Shown here: positions 1-8,251 of the stretch, in pieces | Position numbering within the stretch: the stretch's first letter is position 1 | How the letters are laid out: each line of letters starts with the position of its first letter | Assembly (NCBI RefSeq): GCF_000160075.2 | Contig: NZ_KI535341.1 | Span: 220,984 to 284,983, forward strand | Direction of reading: 5' to 3' | Length of the DNA: 64,000 bases | Source: Abiotrophia defectiva ATCC 49176 | GTDB lineage: Bacteria > Bacillota > Bacilli > Lactobacillales > Aerococcaceae | Made by a program: the position numbers and the translations under genes | Notes under the pieces: generated by a model | What the model was told of the DNA's origin: nothing | Databases searched by the model: none | The model's input: only the letters and a program-made list of their open reading frames with translations

Positions 1-216
1 TTCCAGGAGGTCCTCCCGCTCCCGAATCTCATAGTGAGGCACAGGAAAGTCCCGGTTCAAGACCATCTGGGTTTGACCGTCATAGAAGGTCCCCGTCGGA
101 CTATACTCGGCCCGAATCAAGCGGGAAGTCAGAATAGTGAAGCGGTAATGGGGCCCCTGAATAATGGCCCCCGGCGCCGCCAAGGGCTGATAGTCTCCAT
201 AGACAGCTTTAATCAT
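1..216 (-). CDS. GH31 family alpha-glucosidase/alpha-xylosidase, N-terminal fragment (runs off the window)
   Basis: The first 72 codons of a glycoside hydrolase are visible; the rest lies beyond base 1. The N-terminus reads like the beta-sandwich domain that precedes the GH31 barrel, with the pattern GPHYRFTILTSRLIRAEYS followed by a TQMVLNRDFPVP-like segment, common in intracellular alpha-glucosidases and YicI-type alpha-xylosidases. The ATG lies inside the last codons of the LacI gene (8-bp overlap), so translation is probably coupled to the regulator. In context it should hydrolyse the oligosaccharide imported by the upstream ABC genes. Family is fairly secure; substrate is inference. Confidence 0.75.
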   Translation of the reverse strand, partial: MIKAVYGDYQPLAAPGAIIQGPHYRFTILTSRLIRAEYSPTGTFYDGQTQMVLNRDFPVPHYEIREREDLLE

Positions 217-1249
217 GGCTAGTACTCCCTTCTAAGGATAAATTCTTGTTGATGAGGTTGGCGGGGATGTATTGCTGGCGCTGGTCGTGAGCGGTCTGAC
301 CTGACTGTAAGACGCGGCTCAAGCTAGCCATGGCCTCTTCCCCCTTGTGGACTTGATTGAGGTCAATGGTGTTGACCTCGGTCGCCAAATACTGAAGATA
401 AGGAATGTTATCAAAACTCATGAGGCGCCGATTTGGGTCCCACTGGCCTAGCTGGCTTTGGCTGACCTTGACTAATTCCATAGCCAAGACATCGGCGGTC
501 ACCATCAGGCCCCGATAGTTGGACAGGTCCTTAATCAAGTCATCCAATTTAGTGTTGAGGTAGATGGGCAAATCCCCCTGGCCGCCAGCCGCCTGATAGG
601 CCGCATTGGCCCCCGCATAACGGGCCTGAATAACCCCCACTTGGTCGGGCTCAAATTGATAGCTTAAGAAGGCTAGGTCCAAGCCCTGGCTGCGGGCTAG
701 CAATTCTACTCCGGCATAGGCTAGGTCATAGTCCTTGGAGTTGAGTAGCTGCACATGGTCAGAAGACTCTACTAGGGCCTGGCCTTGCGCCGTCAAATAG
801 GTATCGATGAAGACCAAGGGCTCGCTGACACTTTCTATCATAGCCGCTGCCATATGAGCATCACAGCCTACCACGATATGACCTGCAAAGGCCCACTGAC
901 GTCTGACTTGGTGGACGGCCTCTAGGCTCTCTATATTATGAAGCAGGATGTAGTAGTTCTCTTGCCTGGCAATGCGCTCAATGCCCTCTAGGAGCGAAGC
1001 CACAAAAGGGTCGGAATAATTAAAATCCCGTCCACCACTATAGAACAAGACACTGACCAAGCGCGAAGCCTTAGTCACTAGGGCTTTGGCATTGAGGTTG
1101 GGCATATATTGCAGTTCCTGGGCCAGGGCTTGAATCTGGGCTACCGTCTCCTGGGAGACCTTGTGGTGGCGGTCATTCAAGACATTGGATACGGTCGCGA
1201 TACTGACATTGGCGGCTTGGGCTATGTCTTTTAGGGTTGCTTTTTTCAT
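209..1249 (-). CDS. LacI-family transcriptional regulator
   Basis: 346 aa, normal length for LacI/GalR repressors. Residues 3-55 form the helix-turn-helix and hinge (TLKDIAQAANVSIATVSNVL, then PNLNAKAL). The remainder is a periplasmic-binding-protein-like effector domain. It is the fourth gene of a leftward operon (binding protein, permease, permease, regulator, glycosidase), so it is probably autoregulated. The obvious target is the perfect 18-bp palindrome at 4422-4439, between the operon's -10 box and first gene. A LacI-family repressor released by an imported alpha-glucoside is the simplest model. The effector sugar cannot be read from sequence. Confidence 0.9.
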   Translation of the reverse strand: MKKATLKDIAQAANVSIATVSNVLNDRHHKVSQETVAQIQALAQELQYMPNLNAKALVTKASRLVSVLFYSGGRDFNYSDPFVASLLEGIERIARQENYYILLHNIESLEAVHQVRRQWAFAGHIVVGCDAHMAAAMIESVSEPLVFIDTYLTAQGQALVESSDHVQLLNSKDYDLAYAGVELLARSQGLDLAFLSYQFEPDQVGVIQARYAGANAAYQAAGGQGDLPIYLNTKLDDLIKDLSNYRGLMVTADVLAMELVKVSQSQLGQWDPNRRLMSFDNIPYLQYLATEVNTIDLNQVHKGEEAMASLSRVLQSGQTAHDQRQQYIPANLINKNLSLEGSTSHD

Positions 1250-1272
1250 TGGGGTCGCCTCAAATCTGACGA

Positions 1273-2094
1273 TTATTTGCTGGAACCTGTCGCAATCCCG
1301 GCAATAAATCGTTTTTGGAAAATAATATAGACAATGACAATCGGAATGATTGAAATGGTCGTGGCAGCGAAGAGGCCGCCGTAGTCGGTGCCATACTGGC
1401 CATTGAATTGACGTAACCCAACAGCTAAGAGTTGCTTGGACTTGGTGTTAATCATCAAGTAAGGCCAGAGGAAATCTTCCCAACTCCATAGGAATTGGAA
1501 AATGGCTAAACTGGAAATGGTGTTGCGTGACATAGGCAAGATCAGACGATGGAAGATGTAGAAATCCGAACCCCCATCGACCCGCGCCGCTTCAATCAGC
1601 TCATTGGAGATACCTGAGATACTTTGTTTGAACATGAAGATCCCGAAGCCGCTGACCATACTTGGGATAATCAGAGACTTATAGGAATCCAGCCAACCGA
1701 ACTTAACCATCATCTCATATTTAGGAATAATGGTGACGGCCCATGGCAACATCATAGTACTCATGACCACCGCGAACAGCAAGGATTTGCCTTTGAAAGT
1801 GAACTTGGCGAAGATAAAGCCAAAGAGCGCGGAGGTATAGATAATAATGGCCGTAATGGTCACCGAAATCATCAAGCTATTCCAGAACATGCCCATGAAA
1901 TTGAATTTTTCCTGAATATTGGTGTAGTTGTTGAAGGTGGACATGCCTGGGAAGAGACCCCCACCTAACTTGACAATCTCACTATTGGGCGCAAAGGAAG
2001 ACACCAGCATCCAGATAAAGGGAATAATGGTGATAATGGCCAAAGCCGCCAAAATCAGATTCAAAATCAGGCTTAAGATGCCTTTAGATTTCAT
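1273..2094 (-). CDS. Carbohydrate ABC transporter permease, MalG-type (CUT1)
   Basis: 273 aa with about six membrane segments. It carries the cytoplasmic EAA loop that docks to the ATPase (EAARVDGGSDFYIFHRLILP, near residues 165-185). It ends in a short basic tail typical of MalG-like subunits. The start overlaps the stop of the preceding permease by 4 bp (ATGA), so the two are translationally coupled and should form the heterodimeric channel. No ATP-binding subunit is encoded in this operon; a shared MsmK-like ATPase from elsewhere is expected. Confidence 0.92.
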   Translation of the reverse strand: MKSKGILSLILNLILAALAIITIIPFIWMLVSSFAPNSEIVKLGGGLFPGMSTFNNYTNIQEKFNFMGMFWNSLMISVTITAIIIYTSALFGFIFAKFTFKGKSLLFAVVMSTMMLPWAVTIIPKYEMMVKFGWLDSYKSLIIPSMVSGFGIFMFKQSISGISNELIEAARVDGGSDFYIFHRLILPMSRNTISSLAIFQFLWSWEDFLWPYLMINTKSKQLLAVGLRQFNGQYGTDYGGLFAATTISIIPIVIVYIIFQKRFIAGIATGSSK

Positions 2095-2963
2095 TGTTGG
2101 TCACCTCCCATATCCATATAGCGGAACATTAAGAGCGTTAGCACGGCAATGACGACGAAGAGAATGACCGCAATGGCCGAAGCCGTCCCAAAGTTATAGT
2201 TGACGAAGGCTTCGTCAAAAATTAAGTAGGAGATAACAAAAGTTGAAGTCCCCGGTCCCCCTTCCGTCATAATCAGAACTTGAATATAGGTTTGGAAGTA
2301 GGAAATGAGGGAGGTAATGGTAACGAAGAGAGTCACTGGCTTGAGCAAGGGCAGGGTAATATTCTTGAAGGTCTGCCAGCCATTGGCCCCATCAATGCGA
2401 CTAGCTTCATAGACCTCTTCCGGCAGGCCCATGAGCCCCGCTAGGAAGAGGACCGTCGCATAACCAAAATCTTTCCAGACGGTCATGATGATAATGGCAA
2501 TCATGGCCCAGTTAGAGTTCTTGAGCCAGTTAATGTCCAGATGGAAGAAGCGATTAATAAGCCCAAACTGAGGATTAAACATCCACATCCAGACGAAGGA
2601 GACAGCCACCATTGGGGTGACAGTCGGCATATAGAAGAGGCCTTGGAAGAAGGTCCGCATCTTGGTCATGCGCGAGAAGAGCATGAGGGCCAAGGCCAAG
2701 CCCACTGCCAACCGCAAGACGGTCGAGATAGCGGTGAAGAACAAGGTATTAGTCAGCGACTTCCAAAAGAGCTTATCCCCTAATACGAAGCGATAGTTCT
2801 CCCAACCAATATAGTTGTACTTCTGGGTCAGCGGATTCCAGTCATGCAGACTCCCGGCAAAGGCCTTATAGATGGGATAGAAGAGGAAAACGGCAAAATA
2901 AACTATCAGGAAGAGGACCGACACATTACGAAAGTTGAGTTGTTTTTTCAGGATATTCATCAT
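2091..2963 (-). CDS. Carbohydrate ABC transporter permease, MalF-type (CUT1)
   Basis: 290 aa when started at the ATG preceded by AAAAGGAG (bases 2961-2963); a longer in-frame form to 2981 has no good ribosome site. About six membrane segments are visible, with an EAA loop (EASRIDGANGWQTFKNITLP) in the second half. It partners the MalG-type protein encoded immediately downstream. The gap to the solute-binding-protein gene holds a stem-loop that may set the ratio of binding protein to permease. Confidence 0.92.
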   Translation of the reverse strand: MMNILKKQLNFRNVSVLFLIVYFAVFLFYPIYKAFAGSLHDWNPLTQKYNYIGWENYRFVLGDKLFWKSLTNTLFFTAISTVLRLAVGLALALMLFSRMTKMRTFFQGLFYMPTVTPMVAVSFVWMWMFNPQFGLINRFFHLDINWLKNSNWAMIAIIIMTVWKDFGYATVLFLAGLMGLPEEVYEASRIDGANGWQTFKNITLPLLKPVTLFVTITSLISYFQTYIQVLIMTEGGPGTSTFVISYLIFDEAFVNYNFGTASAIAVILFVVIAVLTLLMFRYMDMGGDQQ

Positions 2964-2982
2964 TTTAACTCCTTTTAACAAC

Positions 2983-3018
2983 GAGAGTGAGTGAGTAGCT
3001 GACTACCCCCTCACTCTC
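2983..3018 (-). promoter_or_regulatory. Intra-operon stem-loop between binding-protein and permease genes
   Basis: GAGAGTGAG at 2983-2991 pairs with CTCACTCTC at 3010-3018, with further pairing (GTAG/CTAC) inside. No long T-run follows in the direction of transcription. It is therefore more likely an RNA-stabilising or partial terminator structure that keeps binding-protein transcript in excess. The lacZ-linked ABC operon has an analogous structure in the same place (35776-35813). Confidence 0.55.
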
Positions 3019-3068
3019 AGATTGAGATGCTGCCTCATGCCGAGTGGCCTAGGGCAGATCTGCTATTC

Positions 3069-4397
3069 TTATTGATAAGCTGATTCCAGCGACTTGAAGG
3101 ACTCATTGCGCATGTCGCGTTCCATTTGACGCTGCGCATTTTCTAAGGCTGAATCCAAATCCACGCCATTATAGAGCACTTCTTCGGCTGCCTTCTTGGC
3201 ACTGGTTTCCATGGTAGCAGGGAATGGGCCAGGCCAAATCAACTTCTTAATACGTGGCGCAATGACTGATAAGACAGGGTCTGACTTGAGTGATTGATCT
3301 TCTTGGACGCTGTTCTTGGTTGGATAAGAAGCATAGGCTTTGGCTGCTTCTAATGAGTATTGGTCGTTAGCCAAGAGATACTTGAGGAAGTCTTGGGCCA
3401 CTTTTCTTTGTTCTTCTGATTGGTTCTTGTTAATACCTGGGGTGCTTTCGCCGTTGTAGCGGTCATAAGCAAAAGGCTGATCCGTGCTGAAGGTTGGAGT
3501 CGCGAAGACACCATATTCAACATCTGGATACTTGGTCTTAAGCTCGTTAGCGAACCAGCCCCATTTGTAAACCATAGCAGATTGTTGGTTACCGAAACTT
3601 TGGGTATCGTCGGTCCCGAAGTCCTTAGAACCCACGCCATCCACTTCATAGAGGTCTACGAGGAACTTGAGGTTTTCTTTGGTGGTCTCGTTATTGTAAT
3701 TAGGGGTGGTGCCATCTTCTTTGAAGAGCAAGGTCCCCTTTTGGTAGTTGAGGCCTTGATAGAGACCCGCATAGGAGCCATTCCAGTTGAAACCGGCTTG
3801 AACTAGGTTGTCGCCTTCCTTGATGGTTAATTTCTTAGCCACTTGGCGGAACTCATCCCAGGTCTTAGGAATATCCTTGTCCGTTAAACCGGCTGCTTGC
3901 CACATCTTCTTGTTATAGTAGATGTTACCCGTATTCATGACGATATCGAGATAGTTGACTTTACCGTCCACGACATGAGGCTCTACCCCAGTGAAGTCTG
4001 CCTTGAGATCTTCGGTTGGAATATCATAGGCTTCTAGGTAGCTTGACAGCAACTTGTCTTGGGAGTTATGAATATTGAAAATGGCTGGACCATCCGAACC
4101 TTGTAAAGCCAATGGCAACTTGGTCCAGTAATCATCCCAAGGATGGTTAACCACTTCAATTTTGACATTAGGGTGTAACTTTTGGTAGGACTCCGCTAAC
4201 TTGATAGCTGGGTCGCCGTCATTCCAGGTCCAATACTGAATGCTGATATCCTTGCCATCATTAACAGGCGCCTTGGTATCATATTGGACTTTCTGGCCGA
4301 GCGTGTCGTTAGCCTGAGCAGAGCTGAGGGGCACCACACTGGTAGCTAACAAAGCAGAAAAGGCCACAAGCAGTGACTTCATCAACGGTTTTTTCAT
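3069..4397 (-). CDS. Extracellular carbohydrate-binding protein (family 1), no lipobox
   Basis: 442 aa. Residues 1-30 form a classical signal peptide with a basic start, a hydrophobic core and an Ala-x-Ala-like exit (SSAQAND). The mature protein has family-1 sugar-binding features such as ISIQYWTWNDGDPA, a KTWDEF motif and a NGESTPGINK segment. It is the first gene of the operon and should deliver an oligosaccharide to the two permeases. There is no Cys anywhere in the protein, so the usual Gram-positive lipoprotein anchor is absent. The start follows a GAAAGGAC ribosome site. Confidence 0.9.
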   Translation of the reverse strand: MKKPLMKSLLVAFSALLATSVVPLSSAQANDTLGQKVQYDTKAPVNDGKDISIQYWTWNDGDPAIKLAESYQKLHPNVKIEVVNHPWDDYWTKLPLALQGSDGPAIFNIHNSQDKLLSSYLEAYDIPTEDLKADFTGVEPHVVDGKVNYLDIVMNTGNIYYNKKMWQAAGLTDKDIPKTWDEFRQVAKKLTIKEGDNLVQAGFNWNGSYAGLYQGLNYQKGTLLFKEDGTTPNYNNETTKENLKFLVDLYEVDGVGSKDFGTDDTQSFGNQQSAMVYKWGWFANELKTKYPDVEYGVFATPTFSTDQPFAYDRYNGESTPGINKNQSEEQRKVAQDFLKYLLANDQYSLEAAKAYASYPTKNSVQEDQSLKSDPVLSVIAPRIKKLIWPGPFPATMETSAKKAAEEVLYNGVDLDSALENAQRQMERDMRNESFKSLESAYQ

Positions 4398-4421
4398 AGG
4401 GAACAGTCCTTTCTCGTGTTT

Positions 4422-4439
4422 AGGTTAAACGTTTAACCT
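4422..4439. promoter_or_regulatory. LacI-type operator, perfect 18-bp palindrome
   Basis: AGGTTAAACGTTTAACCT is a perfect inverted repeat with the central CG step typical of LacI/GalR operators. It lies just downstream of the -10 box of the leftward promoter and upstream of the ribosome site, where a bound repressor would block transcription. The LacI gene in the same operon is the probable binder. Confidence 0.85.
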
Positions 4440-4446
4440 TTACTTG

Positions 4447-4475
4447 AGTGTAGCACTAGGATTGGAGTTTGTCAA
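4447..4475 (-). promoter_or_regulatory. Sigma-A promoter of the ABC/LacI/GH31 operon
   Basis: On the minus strand TTGACA (4475-4470) is followed by a 17-bp spacer and TACACT (4452-4447), a near-consensus housekeeping promoter. The bases just upstream (AAGAAAGCGCTTG) resemble part of a CcpA cre site overlapping the -35 box. The cre match is imperfect and only suggestive. Confidence 0.85.
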
Positions 4476-4561
4476 GCGCTTTCTTTTTTGTTTTAGAGGA
4501 AATTCCTGATTTGTGTCTAAAGCAGAGGAGCCTTCCCCCCTTTTTCCGGCAAAATCAAAGG

Positions 4562-5140
4562 AGCTAGTGGTCCACTCCGGAAAGTGGGCCACTAGCTCAT
4601 ACCAAATCGGCGATTTCTCCTGGTTTCCGGCTAAATCTAAGGAGCCAGTGGTCCACTCTGGAGAGTGGACCACTAGCTCATACGAAATCGGGCCTTTTAC
4701 CCGGCTTCCCGGCCAAATCAACGGAGCCAGTGGTCCACTCTGGAAAGTGGACCACTAGCTCTCACAAAATCGGCGCTTTTCCCCAGTTTCCGGCCAAATC
4801 AGAGGAGCTAGTGGTCCACTCTGGAAAGTGGACCACTAGCTCATGCGAAATCGGCGCTTTCCCCGGGTTTCCGGCCAAATCAGAGGAGCCAGTGGTCCAC
4901 TCCGGAAAGTGGGCCACTAGCTCATGCGAAATCGGGGTATTTTCCAGGTTTCCGGCAAAATCAAAGGAGCCAGTGGTCCACTCTGGAGAGTGGACCACTA
5001 GCTGGCACGAAATCGAGGCTTTTCCCTGGTTTCTGGCAAAATCTAAGGAGCCAGTGGTCCACTCCGGAAAGTGGACCACTGGCTCATGCGAAATCGGTGA
5101 TTTCTCCTATTTTCCGGCAAAATCAGAGTGGACCACTAAC
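4562..5140. repeat. Tandem hairpin-repeat array A1 (81-bp period, 7 units plus a truncated one)
   Basis: Units start at 4562, 4643, 4725, 4806, 4887, 4968 and 5049, spaced 81-82 bp. Each has a ~38-bp inverted repeat (AGCTAGTGGTCCACTC, short loop, GAGTGGACCACTAGCT-like) and a ~45-bp conserved linker containing AAATCGG, a T-rich run and TTTCCGGC. Some left/right arm changes keep pairing through G-U wobble. The eighth unit is truncated near 5120-5140. The array fills the gap between the divergent ABC and PTS operons. The linkers are conserved, so it is not a CRISPR array. Confidence 0.9.
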
Positions 5141-5219
5141 GCAAGAGCATACAGCTATTTTTCCAACACTAGTGAGCTGACCGGCGGCAGCACCAAAGCT
5201 TTTTTCTCACAAATCTCTC

Positions 5220-5247
5220 TAGACAATTATTCTTAGCGTGCTATACT
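5220..5247 (+). promoter_or_regulatory. Probable promoter of the PTS operon
   Basis: TAGACA (5220-5225), a 16-bp spacer and TATACT (5242-5247) read rightward. They lie about 310 bp upstream of the first PTS gene, giving a long leader. A strong AAAGGAGG site and a 10-codon open frame follow at once. Confidence 0.6.
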
Positions 5248-5284
5248 TAAGTTGAACAATAAAAGAAAGGAGGACACACCACAA

Positions 5285-5317
5285 ATGGGCGCAGGAGACG
5301 TCTTTCAGTCTTATTAA
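5285..5317 (+). CDS. Possible 10-aa leader peptide of the PTS operon
   Basis: An ATG preceded by GAAAGGAGG (11-nt spacing) opens the frame MGAGDVFQSY followed by TAA. It lies at the very start of the transcript leader. Just downstream AAGGTGGGGTC can pair with TGCCCCACTC near 5366-5375, so translation of the peptide could influence leader folding. It may equally be a chance frame; the ribosome site is the only positive evidence. Confidence 0.3.
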   Translation: MGAGDVFQSY

Positions 5318-5554
5318 GGTGGGGTCTAGCCAGGAAGCAAGTATCAAGGAATGCTAGCTAGCACATGCCCCACTCTTATCTTGGCTATTTTTGGTACCGC
5401 ATTCATTATGACGGAACCAGCATTCCGAAGCCCCACTGAAAGGCCACCCACCCTAGCGCTCATCCGCCTCAAGTCCAGCCACTGGTGTCGTCAAGTCAGT
5501 CTGGCTCAGGACTTGGCCCTTATCAAACCCAAAAGCTATTTAGGAGGAAAGATC

Positions 5555-6841
5555 ATGGAAAACTCAAAATTCGTTGATAAATTTGCCGCCTTTGCCGGCA
5601 AGCTCGGTAACCAGATTCACCTCAAGACCCTGCGGGACGCCTTCGCCACCGTCATGCCCCTCTATATTCTGGCTGGACTAGTCGTTCTGCTCAACAACAC
5701 CGTCTTCAAATGGCTCTTCACCGGCGATACCCTGACTAATTTCCAATACTGGGGCATCACCATCGCCAACGGGACCCTCAATATCTCTAGCTTAATTATC
5801 GCCGTCATGATTGGTTACTATCTGGCCCAAAACCGCAATTACAGTAACCCGCTAGCAACCGCCATGCTGTCACTAGTGGCCCTGGTTGTCATGATGCCTA
5901 ACACCGTCCAAGTAGCCGTCGACGGCAGTGAGGTCAAGTCGGCAGTCTCCGGCATCCTGCCCTTTGAAAATATCGGGACAGGCGCCATGTTCGCGGGGAT
6001 TATTGTAGCTCTGGTCGCGACCGAGCTCTTCATTCGCCTGACCAAAGTCAAAGCCCTGACCATCAACCTGGGCGACAATGTCCCACCTGCTGTCGGTAAA
6101 TCCTTCGCCGTCTTACTACCTGTCATCCTAGTGATCTCCTTCTTCGGGCTAGTCTCTGCCCTACTCTTCAAGATGACGGGCATGAACCTAATCAACCTGA
6201 TTACCACCTTCATTCAAGAACCAATTCGGCATATCGGGACTGGCCTCTGGGGTGCTATTATTATCTACTCACTGGGCAACATGCTCTGGCTCTTCGGGAT
6301 TCACCAAGCCGTCATCTACAGCTCCATTCTTGAACCCCTCTTGCTAATTAACATTACGGAAAATATCGCGGCCTACAACAGTGGCCAAGCCATCCCTCAC
6401 ATTATCAACCTGTCTCAAGTCCAATCCTTTGCCCTCATGGGTGGGAGTGGCTCCACCATCTGCTTGCTGGTTGCGACCTTCCTAGTAAGTAAGTCCGCCG
6501 TCAGCAAAAATGTGGCCAAACTAGCCTTGGGGCCTGGTATCTTCAACATTAACGAGCCCGTTCTCTTCGGCTACCCAATCGTCTATAACGTCTCCCTGGC
6601 CATTCCATTTATTGGCGTGCCGGCCCTAGGTATTCTGATCAGCTATCTGGCAACTTCCCTAGGCCTCATGGGACCATGTGTCATCCAAGTGCCTTGGACT
6701 ACTCCAGTCTTCTTCAATGCCTTCCTAGCAACCGGCGGTGACTGGCGTGCGGTTGTCGTGCAGGCGGTCATTCTAGCTATCGGCGTCCTCTGCTACATCC
6801 CATTCATCAAGGTCAACGACCGCGTGTCGCTAGAAGCCTAA
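5555..6841 (+). CDS. PTS lactose/cellobiose-type EIIC permease
   Basis: 428 aa from the ATG after TTTAGGAGGAAAG. The frame is open upstream to 5351 but has no ribosome site there. The N-terminus (KFAAFAGKLGNQIHLKTLRD, then a MPLYILAG segment) and the NINEPVLFG motif near residue 330 are hallmarks of the CelB/LicC branch of lactose/cellobiose EIIC proteins. About ten membrane helices are visible. With the IIB and IIA genes that follow it forms a complete PTS importing and phosphorylating a beta-glucoside-type disaccharide. No 6-phospho-glycosidase gene is present nearby. Confidence 0.9.
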   Translation: MENSKFVDKFAAFAGKLGNQIHLKTLRDAFATVMPLYILAGLVVLLNNTVFKWLFTGDTLTNFQYWGITIANGTLNISSLIIAVMIGYYLAQNRNYSNPLATAMLSLVALVVMMPNTVQVAVDGSEVKSAVSGILPFENIGTGAMFAGIIVALVATELFIRLTKVKALTINLGDNVPPAVGKSFAVLLPVILVISFFGLVSALLFKMTGMNLINLITTFIQEPIRHIGTGLWGAIIIYSLGNMLWLFGIHQAVIYSSILEPLLLINITENIAAYNSGQAIPHIINLSQVQSFALMGGSGSTICLLVATFLVSKSAVSKNVAKLALGPGIFNINEPVLFGYPIVYNVSLAIPFIGVPALGILISYLATSLGLMGPCVIQVPWTTPVFFNAFLATGGDWRAVVVQAVILAIGVLCYIPFIKVNDRVSLEA

Positions 6842-6859
6842 GATAAGGAGTGTTTGATT

Positions 6860-7162
6860 ATGAAGAAAATTCTACTGATTTGTAATGCCGGCATGTCGAC
6901 CAGCATGCTAGTTAAGAAAATGCAAGAGAGCGCCCAGGAACAGGGCTTGGACCTGGAAGTTGAGGCCCAATCCCTGACCGAAGCTAAGAAACATTTGCAG
7001 GACTACCAGGTCATCTTGCTTGGCCCTCAAATCCGCTATGAACTAGCCAATGTGACGGCCGCCGCTAATGGCCTGCCGGTGGCTGCCATCGATATGCGCG
7101 ACTACGGCATGATGAACGGCCCTAAAGTCCTGGCCCAAGCCCTGGAATTGCTAGGTGATTAA
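6860..7162 (+). CDS. PTS lactose/cellobiose-type EIIB
   Basis: 100 aa. The phospho-accepting cysteine sits in the N-terminal loop KKILLICNAGMSTSMLVKKM, as in cellobiose-type IIB proteins. The ATG at 6860 follows AAGGAG with ten-base spacing and lies 18 bp after the EIIC stop. IIB transfers phosphate from IIA to the incoming sugar held by IIC. Confidence 0.93.
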   Translation: MKKILLICNAGMSTSMLVKKMQESAQEQGLDLEVEAQSLTEAKKHLQDYQVILLGPQIRYELANVTAAANGLPVAAIDMRDYGMMNGPKVLAQALELLGD

Positions 7163-7163
7163 G

Positions 7164-7472
7164 ATGACGGAAGAAATGGAAATGATCTGCTTCCAGCTCA
7201 TCGCCAACAGCGGCGCGGCTAAGTCTGCCTACCTAGAAGCCCTGGAACTGGCTAAGACAGGTCAGAAGCAAGCAGCCCAAGCCAAGCTTGACGAGGCAGA
7301 AGAATGCTTCGTCCTAGCCCACCAGGTCCATAGCGAGCTTATTCAGAAAGAAGCCAGCGGCCAGCAAACCCCGGTCTCCCTGCTCCTCATGCACGCCGAA
7401 GACCAAATGGCCAGCGTGGAAGTCGTCCAACTCCTAGTCAGAGAACTCATGGCCGTCCACCAAGCTAAATAA
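7164..7472 (+). CDS. PTS lactose/cellobiose-type EIIA
   Basis: 102 aa, all-helical IIA of the lactose/cellobiose family. The phosphorylated histidine lies in LLMHAEDQMASVEVV near the C-terminus. The ATG (7164) is spaced from AGGTGA; the IIB stop overlaps the start region, suggesting coupling. Directly after the stop codon (TAATG) the sequence changes abruptly to AT-rich foreign DNA, so any downstream hydrolase gene has been lost or displaced. Confidence 0.92.
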   Translation: MTEEMEMICFQLIANSGAAKSAYLEALELAKTGQKQAAQAKLDEAEECFVLAHQVHSELIQKEASGQQTPVSLLLMHAEDQMASVEVVQLLVRELMAVHQAK

Positions 7473-7639
7473 TGTTTTTATGGCTGATTCCGGTAAATCA
7501 TGACTTCACCGCAACCGTAGGAATATTTGCCGTAAATATCATTGTAGGCGGACTGATTGGCTGCATCGTGATTATATGGCAGCTTCTTGTTGCCGCATGG
7601 TATATTCCCCTTACAATATACAGGCTTGTAAAAGAATAA
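7472..7639 (+). pseudogene. C-terminal remnant of a DUF6050-like small membrane protein
   Basis: An uninterrupted 55-codon frame begins at the ATG overlapping the EIIA stop. It reads MFLWLIPVNHDFTATVGIF followed by a hydrophobic VNIIVGGLIGCIVIIWQLL stretch and ends YIPLTIYRLVKE. This resembles, from memory, the second half of DUF6050 proteins carried by clostridial conjugative elements; the first half is missing. The frame probably starts within the old gene, and its fusion to the EIIA stop is accidental. Confidence 0.55.
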
Positions 7640-7660
7640 AGTGCAGAAAGAAGTGTTTAC

Positions 7661-8065
7661 ATGGAAAAAAGAGAGAAAATTATCCGAAGCTGGTTTGATA
7701 TGTGGCTCTACAAAGAAAATACGAATATTCAAGATTTGTTTGAAGAAAATGCCGTATACATAGAAAGCTGGGGACCGGAATATCACGGAACAGAAAAAAT
7801 CAAGCATTGGTTCTATGAATGGAATACTCGCGGAGATGTTCTTAAATGGGAGATTCAAAAGTTCTTTCATAATACGGATCAAACGATTGTCTTTTGGTTT
7901 TTTGAATGTGAAATGAAAGACGGTATAAAACAGGGCTTTGACGGAATATCGGCTATAACATGGAGTATGAATGAAAAAATAGTAAAGCTTCAGGAATATG
8001 GCTGCAATACGGAAAGATATGATCCTTATGCAAATAGTGAAAATCCCGTATTCAGAGATGAATAA
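7661..8065 (+). CDS. NTF2/SnoaL-like protein
   Basis: 134 aa. The start (EKREKIIRSWFDMW, then an LFEENAVYIESWGPEYHGTE block) and the core INxW/WEIQKFF pattern fit the small alpha+beta cone fold of the nuclear-transport-factor-2/SnoaL superfamily. Members range from isomerases to proteins without catalysis, so no reaction can be assigned. Codon use is AT-rich, unlike the flanking PTS genes, and it sits among mobile-element debris, so it was probably imported. A strong terminator follows. Confidence 0.75.
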   Translation: MEKREKIIRSWFDMWLYKENTNIQDLFEENAVYIESWGPEYHGTEKIKHWFYEWNTRGDVLKWEIQKFFHNTDQTIVFWFFECEMKDGIKQGFDGISAITWSMNEKIVKLQEYGCNTERYDPYANSENPVFRDE

Positions 8066-8088
8066 TCGTTATGGTTCTAAAAAAATAG

Positions 8089-8132
8089 CGGACACGGCAA
8101 CCGGAAATTCATGGCTGCCGTGTCCGTTTTTC
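8089..8132 (+). terminator. Intrinsic terminator after the NTF2-like gene
   Basis: CGGACACGGCA (8089-8099) pairs with TGCCGTGTCCG (8116-8126) and is followed by TTTTTCTTT. It closes the imported transcription unit. Confidence 0.85.
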
Positions 8133-8251
8133 TTTGGATAATTTTTTTATGTTACGCAGTAAAACCTCATTTTTAAGGGTATAGGTATCAATCCCTGTCT
8201 TAAGCTGAAAAGCTCTTAAAAAAACAAGATTCTACAAAGCATTTATACCCT

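Noticed and set aside
4562-5140. CRISPR array
   Set aside because: Repeat plus spacer size is in a plausible range, but the linkers are conserved within each array instead of unique, the hairpin arms vary, and no cas genes are present.
4513-5236. Long open frames on both strands across repeat array A1, giving 27-aa repeat proteins
   Set aside because: The 81-bp period is divisible by three, so any frame without a stop in one unit stays open through all. There is no ribosome site, the best start is a GTG inside a hairpin arm, and arrays with 82-bp units break the frame.
5351-5554. 68-codon N-terminal extension of the PTS EIIC protein
   Set aside because: The family N-terminus begins at MENSKF, and only that ATG has a strong AGGAGG site; the upstream peptide is rich in Pro and Ser without similarity to EIIC.
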